The notes: a model not told the origin generated them from the letters alone. A stretch of DNA of 64,000 bases from Paramecium octaurelia (GCA_905182995.1 CAJJDP010000087.1:363160-427159), one strand, 5' to 3'; positions 23,676 through 35,555 are shown, counted from the stretch's first letter. Numbers and translations: made by a program.

Positions 23676-25066
23676 TCAAAAACGTTTGATTTCGTCTTCT
23701 CGGTAATGATCTAAATCCACCCTTTTCCTTTAATCTGAAATCCAAAGTTGTATTTTTCAGCACTAATTTGGATGTAATTGTCATAATAAAGATAATAGTA
23801 ATTTTGGAACTCCGTTTTAATAGGCAGAATATAAAATCCTTCAGCATCATGGTATAATGTTGCATGTATAGAAGGAATGGTATCTGCTAATGATTAACTC
23901 GAATTTTTCATATAAAACTCAAATGTGGACCCTTTTGATGGTGTTGTCTATTGCTAAATTTTATCATTATTCACAGTTTACTGTTTCTTTCCCATCTCTG
24001 TATCGATTTCTTAGAACCAAAATTTAATATAACCATAATTGGCTATTTAAACATTTTGATTTAATGGTTCATCATAACTTTAAGTCACACCTTAAAAATT
24101 TTCCTTGATCTCACTATTCAAATTTGTCTCCAAAACTTTTAGAGTCTGATTTGGGAAGAACTTTAAGGTCATCTCTTTACAAAGGTATATTCTGTTCTAT
24201 CCTGGATTTGTAGTGATGATGTATGGATTGTTTTCCAATAACAGTGCAAGGAATTTAGTTTCTCTAGCATAACTTACTTTAAAGACAAATTGGTTAGTTT
24301 TTTCTTTATCAAATTATTCCAAGTATTCATTCTAAGTTTTAGTTAATTATTATTATGCTTTATCCTTTATCTTTTTCATTAAGTCTTTTTTGTACACATC
24401 TAGTTCATAAGCATCTGTGTAACGATCTTTTTTTAACATCAAATTCGCTTTAGATTTTATTGGCAGAAACTTTGGATGATTAACAATGATGTTGGTGTCA
24501 ATGTTGATGTGATCCACATCTATATACTATTTTTCTCTAACAAAAGCACTTGAAGTTATTAGAGAACTATCTGAAAAGTATAAATCGATTTCATAATACA
24601 ATTCTGATATTTATTAACAAATGCATTATATCTTCTCTGGAATTTCATCCTTCTAAAATAATTTCATGAATCCTCTCTTTTATTTATTCAATTCAATTAT
24701 CTAAATCAAATCATTCTCTATTGATTATAATTTATCTTCTATTTCCATTTCTTTTCTTTTAAATGAAACATCTTAAAATTTAATTAAGGAAACACAAATG
24801 GATTCTATCATTGCCTTTAGATCAACCATTTTTTTAGGAGTCATCTTTGAAATTTAAAGTTTATCTACTATGCTGGTTTAGAGAACCTTGAACCTTTCAT
24901 TCATGTCTTTATCGGGTTTATTTTCTTTATTTTCTTAATTTTCTTTTTCTTCTTATTTTTCTTATTCTTCGTTATTTACTTAATTTTCTTTATTTTCTTA
25001 TTCTACGTTATTTTCTTTGTTTTCTTAATTTTCTTATTCTTCTTTTTCATTTACTTTTTCTTACAT
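23676..25066 (-). CDS. Unknown 463-residue protein with charged N-terminal repeat
   Basis: The frame is open from ATG 25066 to TGA 23676-23678. The first ~50 residues are a Glu/Asn/Lys/Gln repeat. After that comes a mixed-composition region with many Tyr and Phe (GFYILPIKTEFQNYYYLYYD near the end) and beta-like alternation, suggesting a folded C-terminal domain. I recognise no family. There is no signal peptide or TM helix, so it is probably cytosolic. It converges on the RNA-binding gene at 23596, 79 bp away, and is followed upstream by the apyrase gene in the same direction. Confidence 0.72.
24918..25066 (-). repeat. Low-complexity EN/KEN-type coding repeat
   Basis: The first ~50 codons of the gene above alternate GAA/AAT/AAA/TAA, giving units such as QENQENKENN and QEKQEEKENQENKENK. 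On the plus strand it appears as an interrupted TTTTCTTA/TTATTTTC tract. Unit boundaries vary, so this is a degenerate tandem repeat prone to slippage, not a strict minisatellite. Confidence 0.8.
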
Positions 25067-25219
25067 TTTTTAATAGAAAAATAATATTTTTATAATTAAA
25101 TTGGAACTCTTAATTTTCAAAAAGTCATGCGATTGCATATGACTATTGATTGAGTAGCAAAGTTCGTTGTAAATTAGAATATAGGATAATATAAATATTT
25201 TGTTATTCTATTTATTAAA

Positions 25220-26563
25220 TCAATTGATGAATCCCAAAGCAAATACCCAGAACATCGCAATGATTGATGAATAAGCATTGAATTGGCATACTGGACTATC
25301 GTCAGTGCAATTAATTTAGGCTAGTTGATAAGAGCAGGCAGCCAAAGTCCAACTAGGACTAATTCCATTGATACTTGAAGGAGCTTGCACAATTGAAGTA
25401 CTTGGAATATTATATCCATCATATATTAGCATATAGACATAGGTTCCCATGAAATACAAATTACTTAAATAAGGATTATTTGGATAAGCTTCTACAGCCT
25501 ATTACCAATTTAGATTAGTGAAACTCTACAATTGAGCAAGATAGCCTTATTTGTTGAAAGTGGGCAAATTAAAGAACTTGGCCATGGTGACGATGCCGTT
25601 GGTTCCGTAGATAGTTTGATTAGTGACAGGAGGCTCGTAACTTTAATTAATGCTCGTAGTAACGGTAGTGTTTAAAAAGCTAGATATTAATTATTAGCAA
25701 GTGGCTAGATTTCCCACTCCTTAAATTTTGTAAAACTTCTCTTCAATAGTGACATTTCCACTATAATCTTTTTAAAAGCAAGGAGAATAGATGGTATCAT
25801 CCCCTTATTGAATAGATGACTTTAGGATGCTTTACCTAGCTTGGTCATTTCCATAGCCCAAATAGGACACGGAATACAATGAGAAGTTGCTCACATTTGG
25901 TCGAACATTCAAGAGAACGAAATCTGGACCAGTATTGTTGTAAGGGAAAGCATTTTGAGTTGAAGCACCACCAAGATCAAGAGTCAATAGGGATTTCACT
26001 TATTAATTGAGTAAATAGAAGACGGACATCCACATATACATACCCTTAGAATATGAATTGAACTAATACTTCTTCCTATCCAGTAAGAACTCGTACCCAA
26101 TCAGGACTATAATAGAATTTTGTACTGTTGAAAACCTATTGGACAGTTTGGATGATTTGATTTTATTGGACTTGAGTCAATTGCCTTAATCCAGCTGTGG
26201 CTCCAAGCATGATGGGAGTGAATTGATACATGTTTTCTGGGACAACATTGTAAGTGAAATTAATTAAAGGTTCTAAGTAGGCTTGAATTTTGTCTAGGTT
26301 GTTGGCGAATGTGGCAAGGCCGGGTTCTTATTTTTTATCGTTTGACTTTGATGATTGAATATAAAAGTTACAGTTTCACTGAGGTCGATCATAGGTAATG
26401 TCCATCCTTCTCTGCAGCTCCACTAATAGACATAAACTCGTGTTCCAGAAGATCCTGCATCAAATATGGCACCATAACATTGTGGTGTGCTTTGGAGATT
26501 GTCATCTGTTGCCAAAAATCTAAATGAATATACAGCACTAATCAGAGTTGCCACTAATAACAT
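25220..26563 (-). CDS. GDA1/CD39-family apyrase (ecto-nucleoside triphosphate diphosphohydrolase)
   Basis: Hydrolyses extracellular or lumenal NTP and NDP. Apyrase conserved regions in order: FDAGSSGTRVYVYQW (ACR1), IMLGATAGLRQL (ACR2), LTGQEEGMYMWMS (ACR4) and LLTLDLGGASTQN (ACR5). ATG 26563 opens a hydrophobic leader (MLLVATLISAVYSF), a signal peptide or N-terminal TM. The C-terminus ends in a hydrophobic helix (SSIIAMFWVFALGFIN), suggesting a second membrane anchor as in cell-surface NTPDases. An intron at 26045-26069 (25 nt) is needed to restore ACR4. It ends at TGA 25220-25222. On a ciliate surface it could clear ATP signals or salvage purines; that is inference. Confidence 0.92.
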
Positions 26564-26628
26564 GGAATCAAATATTGAATTAATATATTACACTATCACT
26601 TAATTATGAATTTATATTATTATTGTGA

Positions 26629-27196
26629 TCATGAACTTCTAGATTGTTCATCTTTGTTGCAAATAAGATAAATCATCGTCAGAATCCAAATGAATATTAT
26701 GAAGTAGGTGACGACCAAATAGCTTAAGATGAACATTCGCAAATGGGTGCATTCTTCATGTTGCAAATAGGCGTACTAGGAGTAACATAATGAGAAATAC
26801 TGTGAGTCCAATCAGAATCAAAATGTTAAAGAATAACTCCACATAGTCGACCACGTCAAGCAGTTTTTCTTTCCAAAATCCGTTGGTTTAATATTGAATT
26901 GGCAATTCAATGATTCTTTATTTAAAATTAAGTTCTTACAATTTGTATCCAGCCATCAAAAACAAAAAGATCTCAGCATACAATGACCACGCATTGATAC
27001 TATCACAAGACTGATCATCTCTTCTTTAAATAAATCAGAAATTACTATAATGTCTAAACAGCATAAAAAGTAATCCCCAACTAAAATTGTAGATAATGGC
27101 AAAGACAGTTGATGAGAGAGTTCTCCCAGTAAGTTCTGAGTTTCTCTTAGAAGTAGGTATGTCAAATATTTCAGCATCCTCCTGATGTTAATTCAT
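26629..27196 (-). CDS. Small four-helix membrane protein, unknown
   Basis: About 165 residues after splicing. A polar leader (MNQHQEDAEIFDIPTSKRNS) is followed by about four hydrophobic helices: VFAIIYNFSWGLLFMLF, LYAEIFLFLMAGYKL, VELFFNILILIGLTY and MFILSYLVVTYFIIFIW. The polar end is ICNKDEQSRSS. Introns of 27, 24 and 25 nt (near 27013-27039, 26917-26940 and 26772-26796) were placed to keep the helices in frame, so exact joints are uncertain. I recognise no family. It sits between the apyrase (66 bp) and a MIR-domain gene (30 bp), all on the minus strand. Confidence 0.65.
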
Positions 27197-27225
27197 AAAT
27201 AAAACGAATATATATTATTTATAAT

Positions 27226-28466
27226 TCAATCAAATAAGGAATCTACAGTTTCAACCATCCAAATTGTATTCTGTTCTTTTCCTCCTACCAACACAACTTC
27301 CCCTTGAAAAGTGGTTTTACTGGATGGCCTACTCAAAGCAGCCAAGTACTAGGAGGTTTTGACATGTTTGAGTCTAAAGGGATACTCAAGAAGAAGAGTG
27401 TTCAATTCAGGGATGCCCATGTCGACTCCTGAAAATGGATTGTCATTTAAATACCTTCAATTTGGAATTCAGCTTCTTCTTAGACTCCGCAATTGACTTC
27501 AAGATAATCTTTCTTTTTATTTCTAGCACCATTGATATGCATCAATCTCTTTCCTGTTCCAGTGTGAGTCAAAAACAAAAGAGATTTATCCTGAATTTGA
27601 CTGGTGATGTCTGAATTTCCATTGGCCAATTCAATCACCCACCAATCATTTTGATCTCTCCTAATGGAGTATCTCCAAGTTATTTCCTGTTGTTTATTTC
27701 CATGTGTATATGTACTAGTATGAGAATGTAAGGATCCTCCAGTGAAGCAATTTCTAATAACTAACTTATCCATATTGTGAATGTATTTGTAACATCTTGG
27801 TCTCACTGGTTTATCGACATCTTGTTGTTCCTTTATGAAGATGGACTACCGAACATTCCTAGACACCTACAATCACTTGATTAAAATACAGGTATGATTG
27901 ACCAATAGTCATTTTGGTCTACGCCTGTAAAGCCCGTGACTTCATTGACATCTTTGGGATTCTTGTATTACCTATTGTGAGAATGCAAGGCATGATTCTC
28001 ATCGAGGACATTGACAAGTCTGACTCTATTTAGATTTATTTCATCAAATTTATCGAATATCAATAGAAATTATTATTCCCCTGTCCCCTCATATTGATTG
28101 GCGACGATCATCTCTCCTTATTTCGTAACTAGTGATTTGTTTCCTATGTTACTAAAATTTGATGTCTTAGATACCAAGTGATTACATTCCCAGTTTTGCC
28201 ATTCCTGATAACCACCATATCACAAGGCCATATTTCCACCTTTGTGTAATTGGGCTTTTTGAGGCCTTGAACAGGAGGACTGTACTTTTCTATGATCCAT
28301 ACAGAATTTTGATCTTGTTCCTTTTTGGTGCCCAATATGTAGCTAATCATTCCATAAATTAGCCATACCCATTCTAATAGGAAACTCCAGTGTCTGTCAG
28401 ATAGCCATTGGTTTCATTATGTCTTAGGTAAACAATGTCTTTGTGAATCAGAGGCTCTTATTCCAT
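27226..28466 (-). CDS. MIR-domain protein, first of a tandem pair
   Basis: About 400 residues made of repeated MIR-type beta-trefoil motifs: VYLRHNETNGYLTDTG at the start, VVIRNGKTGNVITWYLRHQ, VRLVNVLDENHALHSHN, and VIRNCFTGGSLHSHTSTY followed by QQEITWR. LHSH...QQEITW is the hallmark of MIR repeats found in SDF2, protein O-mannosyltransferases and IP3/ryanodine receptors. Here there is no TM helix, signal peptide or catalytic domain. A 26-nt intron splits the first repeat near 28350-28375. It ends ...WMVETVDSLFD, TGA 27226-27228. It is a paralog of the next gene. Function is unknown; carbohydrate or protein binding is the best guess. Confidence 0.82.
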
Positions 28467-28505
28467 CAAATTTATAATTAAAAATATATTATTATTATCA
28501 ATCAA

Positions 28506-29725
28506 TCAAGCATATATTGAATCAACATATTCAATGAACCAAACCGCATTCCAATCAAACTTCGAAGCCAACACCATCTCTCCTTAGAATGTACTTTGAC
28601 TAGATGGTCTCTCCAGAGCTGCCAAATATTGTTATGTGGGGATATGGACTATTCTAAATGGTTTTTCCGTAGTTAAATTGTTAGATTTTTCATCAATGTC
28701 GATCACTACTCAAATCATACACTTACATTCTATTTTGAATTCTTCATTTGACTTTTTACTACAACACACTTGAAGATAATCACCATTCTTCACTTTGCAT
28801 CCTGAGGAGTGAGTCAACATTTGTTTTGTCTAAACATGCAAAAATGAAACCAATGAATTGTTCTCTATAAACTGCGAAGATTCACCAGATCCCTGAGATA
28901 AATTCTTCATTTTATAGATGACCCACCAATCATTCAAATCTCTCGGTTAGATTTTCCAAGTCACTTCCTACTCTTTGGTTCCATATTTGTAATGAGCGGA
29001 ATGAGAGTGGAGAGCACCTCCAGTGAGTCCATTCCTAATAATCACAGAATCTGAAGAACGGATCGTCTAACACTTTCTTGGCAGAGGTTCTGTCACTTCT
29101 TGTTAATGGATGCCTTCTCTCATCTCTTTTGAAATCCACTCTATATTCCATGCATCATTATCATCTCTATTTTTGTACCCTGTTACTTCATTATTATTGC
29201 CGACCTCCTTCAATTTCGATGAGTGAGTATGCAAAGCACATCCAGTTTCAGTATTCACCAACCTCATGTATGGTGACTCATTAGAAATCTTCTAAAGAAC
29301 GAAAACTTATTCTCCCCCATTGTATTTAACTTCATTCTGCTTGGCTAATACCATCAACCCTTGCTTCGTTACGGGAGACTGTGCATCAGGTATGCTAGAG
29401 TCATTTTAATCTCAATACCTCGTCACATAGTAATTTGAACAAAAACTCTTTATTCGCAATAAATCTCCCTGAATTATTGGAGTATTGTGATAGTTTGGAG
29501 TCTTAAACATTGAAAAAGGGGGACAGTACTTCTCCAAAATAAATATAGTGTTAGGTGATAAATCTGGTTAAGCACTTAAGATAAGTCTGCAATCTAATTC
29601 CAAATAACATACCCGTATTTATTCTCTGTGTTGGTGTCTGTCAAATATACCTTTTATTGCGGATGGAATAGAGTCACAAATTCTTGATGTAAAAATAGTC
29701 TCTGCTTCTCTGCTTCTTACTACAT
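28506..29725 (-). CDS. MIR-domain protein, second of a tandem pair
   Basis: Similar in length and plan to the gene at 27226-28466: a start near FVTLFHPQQKVYLTDTN, then FILEKYCPPFSMFK (compare IIEKYSPPVQGLK in the neighbour), an LHSH motif followed by EQEVTWK-like residues, and the C-terminal FDWNAVWFIEYVDSIYA (compare NTIWMVETVDSLFD). A 26-nt intron near 29586-29611 occupies the same place as in the paralog. ATG 29725; end TGA 28506-28508. The two lie head to tail 39 bp apart, so the duplication was local. No TM segment is evident. The MIR family assignment is good; the biological role is not evident. Confidence 0.82.
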
Positions 29726-29878
29726 TTATTATTAATGATAATACGGATATTCAAAAAAAAAACATTTATTCTATAGAATTCTATCTTTTTATAGAAATAG
29801 AGTGTTTTTATTTAAAAGATTTTTCATCTTTATTTATTGAAGTTTTATTATCAATACATACTGTGAATTCTCAAAACC

Positions 29879-31264
29879 TCATCTAGTGCTACTTGTCATT
29901 TATCTCACCAATGTGGAAGCCTCATAATGATTGGGATCCATTTGTATCACCTTCTCAAAATCCTTCAAAGCCATCTAAGGATTTTACAGATATAATAGGC
30001 ACTTGCCCCTCTTGAATAGAATGTCAACTGAATTCGCCAATTTGATGGCTTTGTCAAATGATTCAAATGCTAATTAATATTGTTTTTTATTGAAGAACTC
30101 AACGCCGAATGAATGATGAATGATTGCAAGTCTTTGTGCAACAGTCTCATTCTTCTCAATTTCATAAGCCTTGTTGTAATCGCAAATGCTTTCCTTGAGT
30201 CTTCCCAAGTACTTAAACGCATCACCTCTATTAACCAGTATTCCCCAATCCTGCGGTTTAAATGTTAACCTTTAAATTATATGTTACTAAAATACGCTTC
30301 ATTCAATAATGTCAATGCATCCTCATAATTGCCCTTCTCAAACATCACCTAAGCCATCTCATTGTAAGTGATAGCCAATTACTTTTTGATATCTTCATTT
30401 GTTGGTTGCTAATCATATGCCTTTTTTAGTAAATTTAAAGACACATCATATTTGATGTTGATTCTACAAAGGTAAGCATTCAATAACAGCAAATCAACGT
30501 TATTTGGATCCAACTCAAGTCCCTTGTCCACATTCAATTTGCATCTCTCGTTATCTCTTTGTACTAAGTATAACTTGGCGTCGTTGGTCAACTTTTGGAT
30601 CTTCGGAGTGATGTAGAGGATGAATTCTTTAATCTCTTGCAATTCCGGATTCATGGCTTTGGAGTTTAAAATCAAATTTTACAATAAACCTTCCAATAAT
30701 CAGAGTTCCCTTGAGCTATTTTGCCTTGAGCCCAATACAGTTTGCCTCTTAGGAGTAGGGCATTGATGTTGAGGGGATCATTTGCAATCACCTTTTACAC
30801 TTCTTGGAGAGTATAATTGAGGTAATTGGTTAGTAGATAACTATTCGCTTTTTGAAGAGAAGGAACTGTGAAATCTATCAGGTATCCGAATTGTTCAAAT
30901 TCAGTTCCTTCTAAGAAATTAGTTACATCTCCTTATTCCAAGAGGGATTATCCTTTTAATAAAATTAAGGACTGCAATTCATCCTCCACCAAAATATCTT
31001 GTTTGACTGAGTAGGAGTATTGCAAGCAAGCAATGGCAGGACTGTAATCACCTATTTTTACATACAATTGCGCGAGGTCTTAATAACTTTATAGATGATC
31101 TAACTACTATACATAAATACTTTTGTTCAGAAATAATATTTTATAGTATTCCTTGATTGCCTCGTGGACATCTGTTTTGACCAATTGTTTAGCGTTTTGT
31201 AAATGTTTATCTATCTAATTAATATTTATTTATATATTACTTTTTCCTATAAAATTTTTTTCAT
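29879..31264 (-). CDS. TPR-repeat protein
   Basis: About 430 residues of tandem tetratricopeptide repeats, a helical scaffold for protein-protein contacts. Repeats visible: KQLVKTDVHEAIKEYYKILF, LAQLYVKIGDYSPAIACLQY, AKLYLVQRDNERCKLNVDKG followed by LDPNNVDLLLLNAYLC, AQVMFEKGNYEDALTLLNEA, WGILVNRGDAFKYLGRLKES, and a last one with GKCLYYLQNPQMALKDFEK before MDPNHYEA. Introns: 26 nt near the start codon (after ILQEK) and 26 nt between LNEA and LTFKPQ. Stop TGA 29879-29881. There is no J domain or TM helix, so it is a plain TPR scaffold. Its start lies 26 bp from that of the divergent gene at 31291. Confidence 0.88.
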
Positions 31265-31290
31265 TTATTTTAATAATTATTTAACTCCAC

Positions 31291-31693
31291 ATGGACACAC
31301 ATAAATATGTCAAGGCAGGTTTATAATTTCACTCTATTTTAGGTGAGGTTTTTGTGAAGCATCACAAATTCGGCGTCGAGAAAATCCGATTGGTTTATAT
31401 CATTGATGACATTCTCTATTGGACCAAGCCTGAGGACTTTAATAAACAGAAGCCAAAAGGAAAGATCAAATTAGAAGTTTGAGTTAGTAAATTAATTTAA
31501 GGATATATTGTAAATAGAAAATGGATTGAAAAAAGCAAAGAAAATTAAAGATTTAGAGAGAGCATCAAATTGTTTTTCAATTATAACTAAAGAGAGAACT
31601 CTTGAACTCGAAGCATCGAACATTTAAATCAAGAATTTGTGGACCAACATCATAAATAATATTTTAAAAAAATATTCGACTCCTCAACAGTGA
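31291..31693 (+). CDS. Small PH-like domain protein (118 residues)
   Basis: After removing introns 31319-31342 (24 nt) and 31477-31501 (25 nt) the frame gives a compact protein: FVKHHKFGVEKIRLVYIID, DILYWTKPE, then FSIITKERTLELEASN and NLWTNIINNIL. The order beta-strands, TKERTLELEA, then a helix with Trp is that of a pleckstrin-homology domain, as found alone or in phospholipases. It would bind phosphoinositides or a protein partner at a membrane. Start ATG 31291, stop TGA 31691-31693. It shares a 26-bp divergent spacer with the TPR gene. The PH call is by motif order only. Confidence 0.78.
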
Positions 31694-31928
31694 AAAACAA
31701 ATTTATTTCATTTATTTTATTTAATGTGTTAATATCTCTAGGGATTTGGGGCACAAGTGAGGAAAAACATCTGATATCCATCAACACAAACTCACAATTC
31801 TTATTATTGGAAACTTTCATTAATGATTAAGGGGAATTCTTAAATGACTCGTGATTTTTTCCTACCTTTTTTGTTAAAGTTAGTAAGTTGATGGCTTATT
31901 TTTAAATTGAATTATTAATTTATATTCG

Positions 31929-32816
31929 ATGCAATAAACTATTTCCAATAAAATACAGGGAAGACCTTCAAGAAAGGATTTGGGAATCAATAAATAAATT
32001 GATATTGTACTGAAGAGTCCATTGCTCAAGAATTCCATTAGATTGAATCTAGAAAATATTCAAAGGTCGACATCTGAATAGTTTGTTACACCTTTGAATA
32101 ATAAACAATAATATAAATTGACCTAAAATCTCTCACATTTGAGTAAGGAGGGATTATCCTTTGGGTTAACAGAGAGGGAAATGAATTTATGCGCAAATGA
32201 GATGTAAATAATGCACTCTCATTCTAAAAACCTATTGGGTGCTACACTGTCAGTTCGAACATCACAATCAAACTAACTCTAATCCCTTAAATTTATTGAG
32301 TTGAGTAATATCGAATATGACAGTCCCAAAATAAGGAAAGATTTTAAATTCAAAGACAAAGAGAATTAAACAAATTAGGAAATTCAGTAGAAAGTCGAAG
32401 AAATGAAAGTTAATTACATTAAATCGAGTGTTACACTCAATCAATAACTTAATGATAATACTAGATTATTGTAAAAAATTGACGAGTTGAAGAGATTCCA
32501 ATAAAATTTGTCTCTTAATTATTAATTTAAAAATAAAGAATTGAGTAACAGAAGGAATAAGAAAGTTACGATGAATTTGAAAATAAATAACAATAATAAA
32601 TAATTGACAAGCCTAAAATAATAGAGTCTTGTTGATTTAATAGCCAAGCAGTAGCTCATAATTTAAGATTTAGAAAGGAAACTCTAAATTGAGAAAACTG
32701 AAAAAGAGTGCTTAAAAGTGTTCTGCTAATCGCCTAAATCACAATAGCAACAAGAATTAGATCTAAAACAAGTGGATATTCAGAAAAGCAAAACTAAATT
32801 TCATTTTAATACTTGA
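31929..32816 (+). CDS. Unknown coiled-coil protein, 295 residues
   Basis: A single open frame from ATG 31929 to TGA 32814-32816. The N-terminal half is Ser/Asn/Leu-rich without structure hints. From about residue 140 it becomes a coiled coil (DKENQTNQEIQQKVEEMKV, LLQKIDELKRFQQNL, LIIQDLERKLQIEKTEKEC). No family is recognised. It follows the PH-like gene by 235 bp and precedes the ankyrin gene by 150 bp, all plus strand. Bases 31694-31928 hold no gene. Confidence 0.7.
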
Positions 32817-32966
32817 ATTATCTTCGTTTGATTTCAATTTAATTTATATATATATATAATGATAATGTTAGGATTCAATTCAATAAAATGAGTCAGAACA
32901 GGGTGTGTGGATTATTATTTAATTTGAGAATTAAAATGAAAAAAATTCAATAAATAAAATATATTT

Positions 32967-34132
32967 ATGAAGTTTCATTTAATTTCACCAACAACTACAT
33001 CTTTTACACCCATATGGACATCGTAATAATAGAAGCGTCCGTAGATTAAATTGAGTGAGTTGGCAAAGTTTACTCAACTGCAATTACCCAAATAAGAAGA
33101 TAGTCAAAAGGCCCTAGAATATAAATAAAGATAACAATAATTGTTAAGATAATCGAAGAATAAGCCACTGTTGAAAGTGTTGACGAAATCCTAATTGCTT
33201 TAAGGTTACTTGTCAATGAGACCGTAATAATAATAGAAGAAATAAATTAAATCTAGATCATCATCCCTAATTAGTAAATTAAATTCTTCAAGTCCTGTTG
33301 TTTCAATTAACGAATCTCCGAAAATTGTCAAAGAGGGAAGCTAAATTATGAATTAACCAATGTAATAAATTCAACTTATTGAAGAGCAACAATTAAGTCC
33401 AAAAGTCTTAAAACCATTAAAATAAGAGGCTTTTGCTAAGGCTTTAGATTTCATCAGACCAGAAACCCCTCTAAACTTTCGATGCTTGGTTCAGGATATC
33501 TCATACAAAAAACATAAAATAAACACTAAAGCAATAATAAGAGATATAATAAACAAATTAACAATATTAAAAAAACTGGAAATCAAATATATAGATAAAA
33601 GAATATGGTCGAATCAGCCATTTTAAAAAAGAAGTCAATACAGTTTCATCAAAGCTTGTAAGGCAGGTAATTTAAATTTAGTGAAGGAATTGCTTGAATA
33701 AGATAGGTTTTTGAATTTTGGTTTTGATTATGTAAATTAAAGTAACATTCTTTTAGATTCATTAAACAGGATTGCATTGGGCAGTCAAACGATCTCATTT
33801 ATAGTTGGTTAAATATCTGTTAAAAATAGGATGTGATGTTGATGCATAAGATCTAATTGGTAGACCTGCTTTGTATTTTGCAATAGAATAAAAAGATGCG
33901 AATATCGTTAAAGTAAACTCATTCAAGATCCTTAATTTAGTTACTATTGGAGAACAATGCGATTCCTTGGAGTACTTAAAAAATCACTTACTCGAAACTT
34001 TGTAATGACGACCTCCAAATAATGTTACTTTTAAATAAGGCTCGAAAGGTGCATGTTATTTATCGGATGGTGGATGCGAAGAAAAGAATATAAATTAAGT
34101 AGAGAGCGTTGACTGGATTATTCGATGTTTGA
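32967..34132 (+). CDS. Ankyrin-repeat protein
   Basis: About 370 residues. The N-terminal ~220 are Gln/Lys/Ser-rich and probably disordered. The C-terminal part has ankyrin repeats: FIKACKAGNLNLVKELLEQ, TGLHWAVKRSHLQLVKYLLK followed by GCDVDAQD, and GRPALYFAIEQKDANIVKLLLE. The TGLHWAV and GRPALYFA starts and the inter-repeat D-A-Q-D are typical. Introns 33732-33756 (25 nt) and 33913-33940 (28 nt) both fall within repeats and are required for the frame. ATG 32967 gives the longest frame; an alternative start near 33013 hits a TGA. It ends at TGA 34130-34132. Partner unknown. Confidence 0.83.
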
Positions 34133-34172
34133 CTATATATTTATAAATTAAATATGTATAATTAATTTATTG

Positions 34173-35516
34173 ATGAGGAAGGTCAAGAGAGATAAATATA
34201 ATATTTGGTGGACTTAGGTATTTAGTAATTTAAGAAAAGGATTTCCCGAAAGCAAAGCAAGAAGGGGAGTTGAACAATTTGGTTACACAATAACCCTGGA
34301 AGATTTAATTAACAGAATCTTAGACATGAGTGATGACAATTCAAAAAAATCAAATGGAAACAAAATCAGTCTAATTCATTTTTCAGATTCAAGCAGCGAA
34401 AAAAACTCACCTTTCAATCAACCCTTACAACAATCATAATCTTAAAAATAATGTTAGACTAAATAGAATCAATAACCTTAGAAACAGGCCAGTTCGCAAT
34501 TTTAACAACAATAGAAAGTATAGTAGCAATACTAGCCCCAACAATAGTTCTAACAATAGAATCAACATTAGCAGTAGGTAGAACAATAATAGCAACCATG
34601 TTCATTCCAAAATATATAACTGTATTAATAACCAAATGAACATGGTGAATTCCCAAAATGTTAGGTCTGTTATACCCAACCAATATAATGGCTTCATTTC
34701 GAATGCAAACATCAGTTCTGTTAACCATGTGTAATCAAGAATATAAAAGCTTCCAGATTAAGGAAGATTGAAGATGTTACCTGTTTACAGGAAGATTGTC
34801 ATTAAAAATTAGACAAAGGGGAGATCCATCTGGTGAGTAATGAGTTACTCCCTTAAATTGATGTATTCTCCTTATCAAAATTAGATTGAACTATATAATG
34901 GACCCATATGCACCAAATGTAAATTGCCATAAGTGGCTCACAAATTTAAATTGTTCTCTAATGCTTGTGACAATGCAGAGTTCACAATCCTGAGTGCTTG
35001 TGTGAAGCACGACGAAGAAGGTAATCAACTTCAGAGATGTCCTTAATGCGGGATTTGGGTTTAAAAATCTAAGGGATGCAACTCTGTCTTATGTTCGTAC
35101 ATTTATTATTTTATAATAAGATTAGCTATTGTAAATTTAATTGGTGCTGGTTATGTAGAAGATAATGTGATAGCAATCACTATGTATTTTTCAATCCTAC
35201 TGGCTGTCCAGGTTTGGGGGCGGAGGAATTTACAATTGAATAGTATCCGTGTCACAAAATTTGCTGGATTAGAGTAAAGGTGATTCTAATATATTTCCTT
35301 CTGATTTTGCTCTGTATAATAGTCTACCCTTTTTTTGTTGCGTAAGTAGTGATAAGGAGAATGAAAATTGACACTCAAGGAAACATCTGTTACCGCGTTT
35401 TCATCTATATAGGCATAGCAATTTTATTTTTAGTGCTCTCATGTCTGGCTATCTTTCCAGGTATCATCATTTTCATAGTTTCATAAAAAGCAAGATTATC
35501 AGTGTTTGCTAGATGA
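34173..35516 (+). CDS. RBR (RING-IBR-RING2) E3 ubiquitin ligase with C-terminal TM helices
   Basis: Order of parts: basic leader, a glutamine-rich tract, RING1 (KCQVCYTQPIQWLHFECKHQ, FCQPC), an IBR-like region (CTKCKLPQVAHKFKL), RING2 (RCPQCGIWVQKSKGCNSVLC, CKFNWCWLC), then two hydrophobic helices (VILIYFLLILLCIIVYPFFV and VFIYIGIAILFLVLSCLAIF). RBR ligases pass ubiquitin through the RING2 catalytic Cys, here probably the Cys of GCNSV. RING2 plus two TMs resembles RNF19/dorfin. Introns: 34863-34884 (22 nt) and 35097-35125 (29 nt); the second splits the RING2 Cys pairs and must be removed to bring them together. It ends at TGA 35514-35516. Likely at the ER or another membrane. Confidence 0.88.
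34427..34598 (+). repeat. Glutamine-rich coding tract in the RBR gene
   Basis: Within the RBR frame more than half of the codons are Gln, written as a mixture of CAA, TAA and TAG. Mixed codons mean the tract is not a simple slippage product of one triplet. It is probably a disordered linker between the leader and RING1. Confidence 0.8.
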
Positions 35517-35555
35517 CTAATATTTTAATTTTTATTATTTAATTAACGAATAAAA

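Noticed and set aside
34459-34728. Hydrophobic 89-residue minus-strand frame
   Set aside because: Antisense to the glutamine-rich tract of the RBR gene; it has no independent support.
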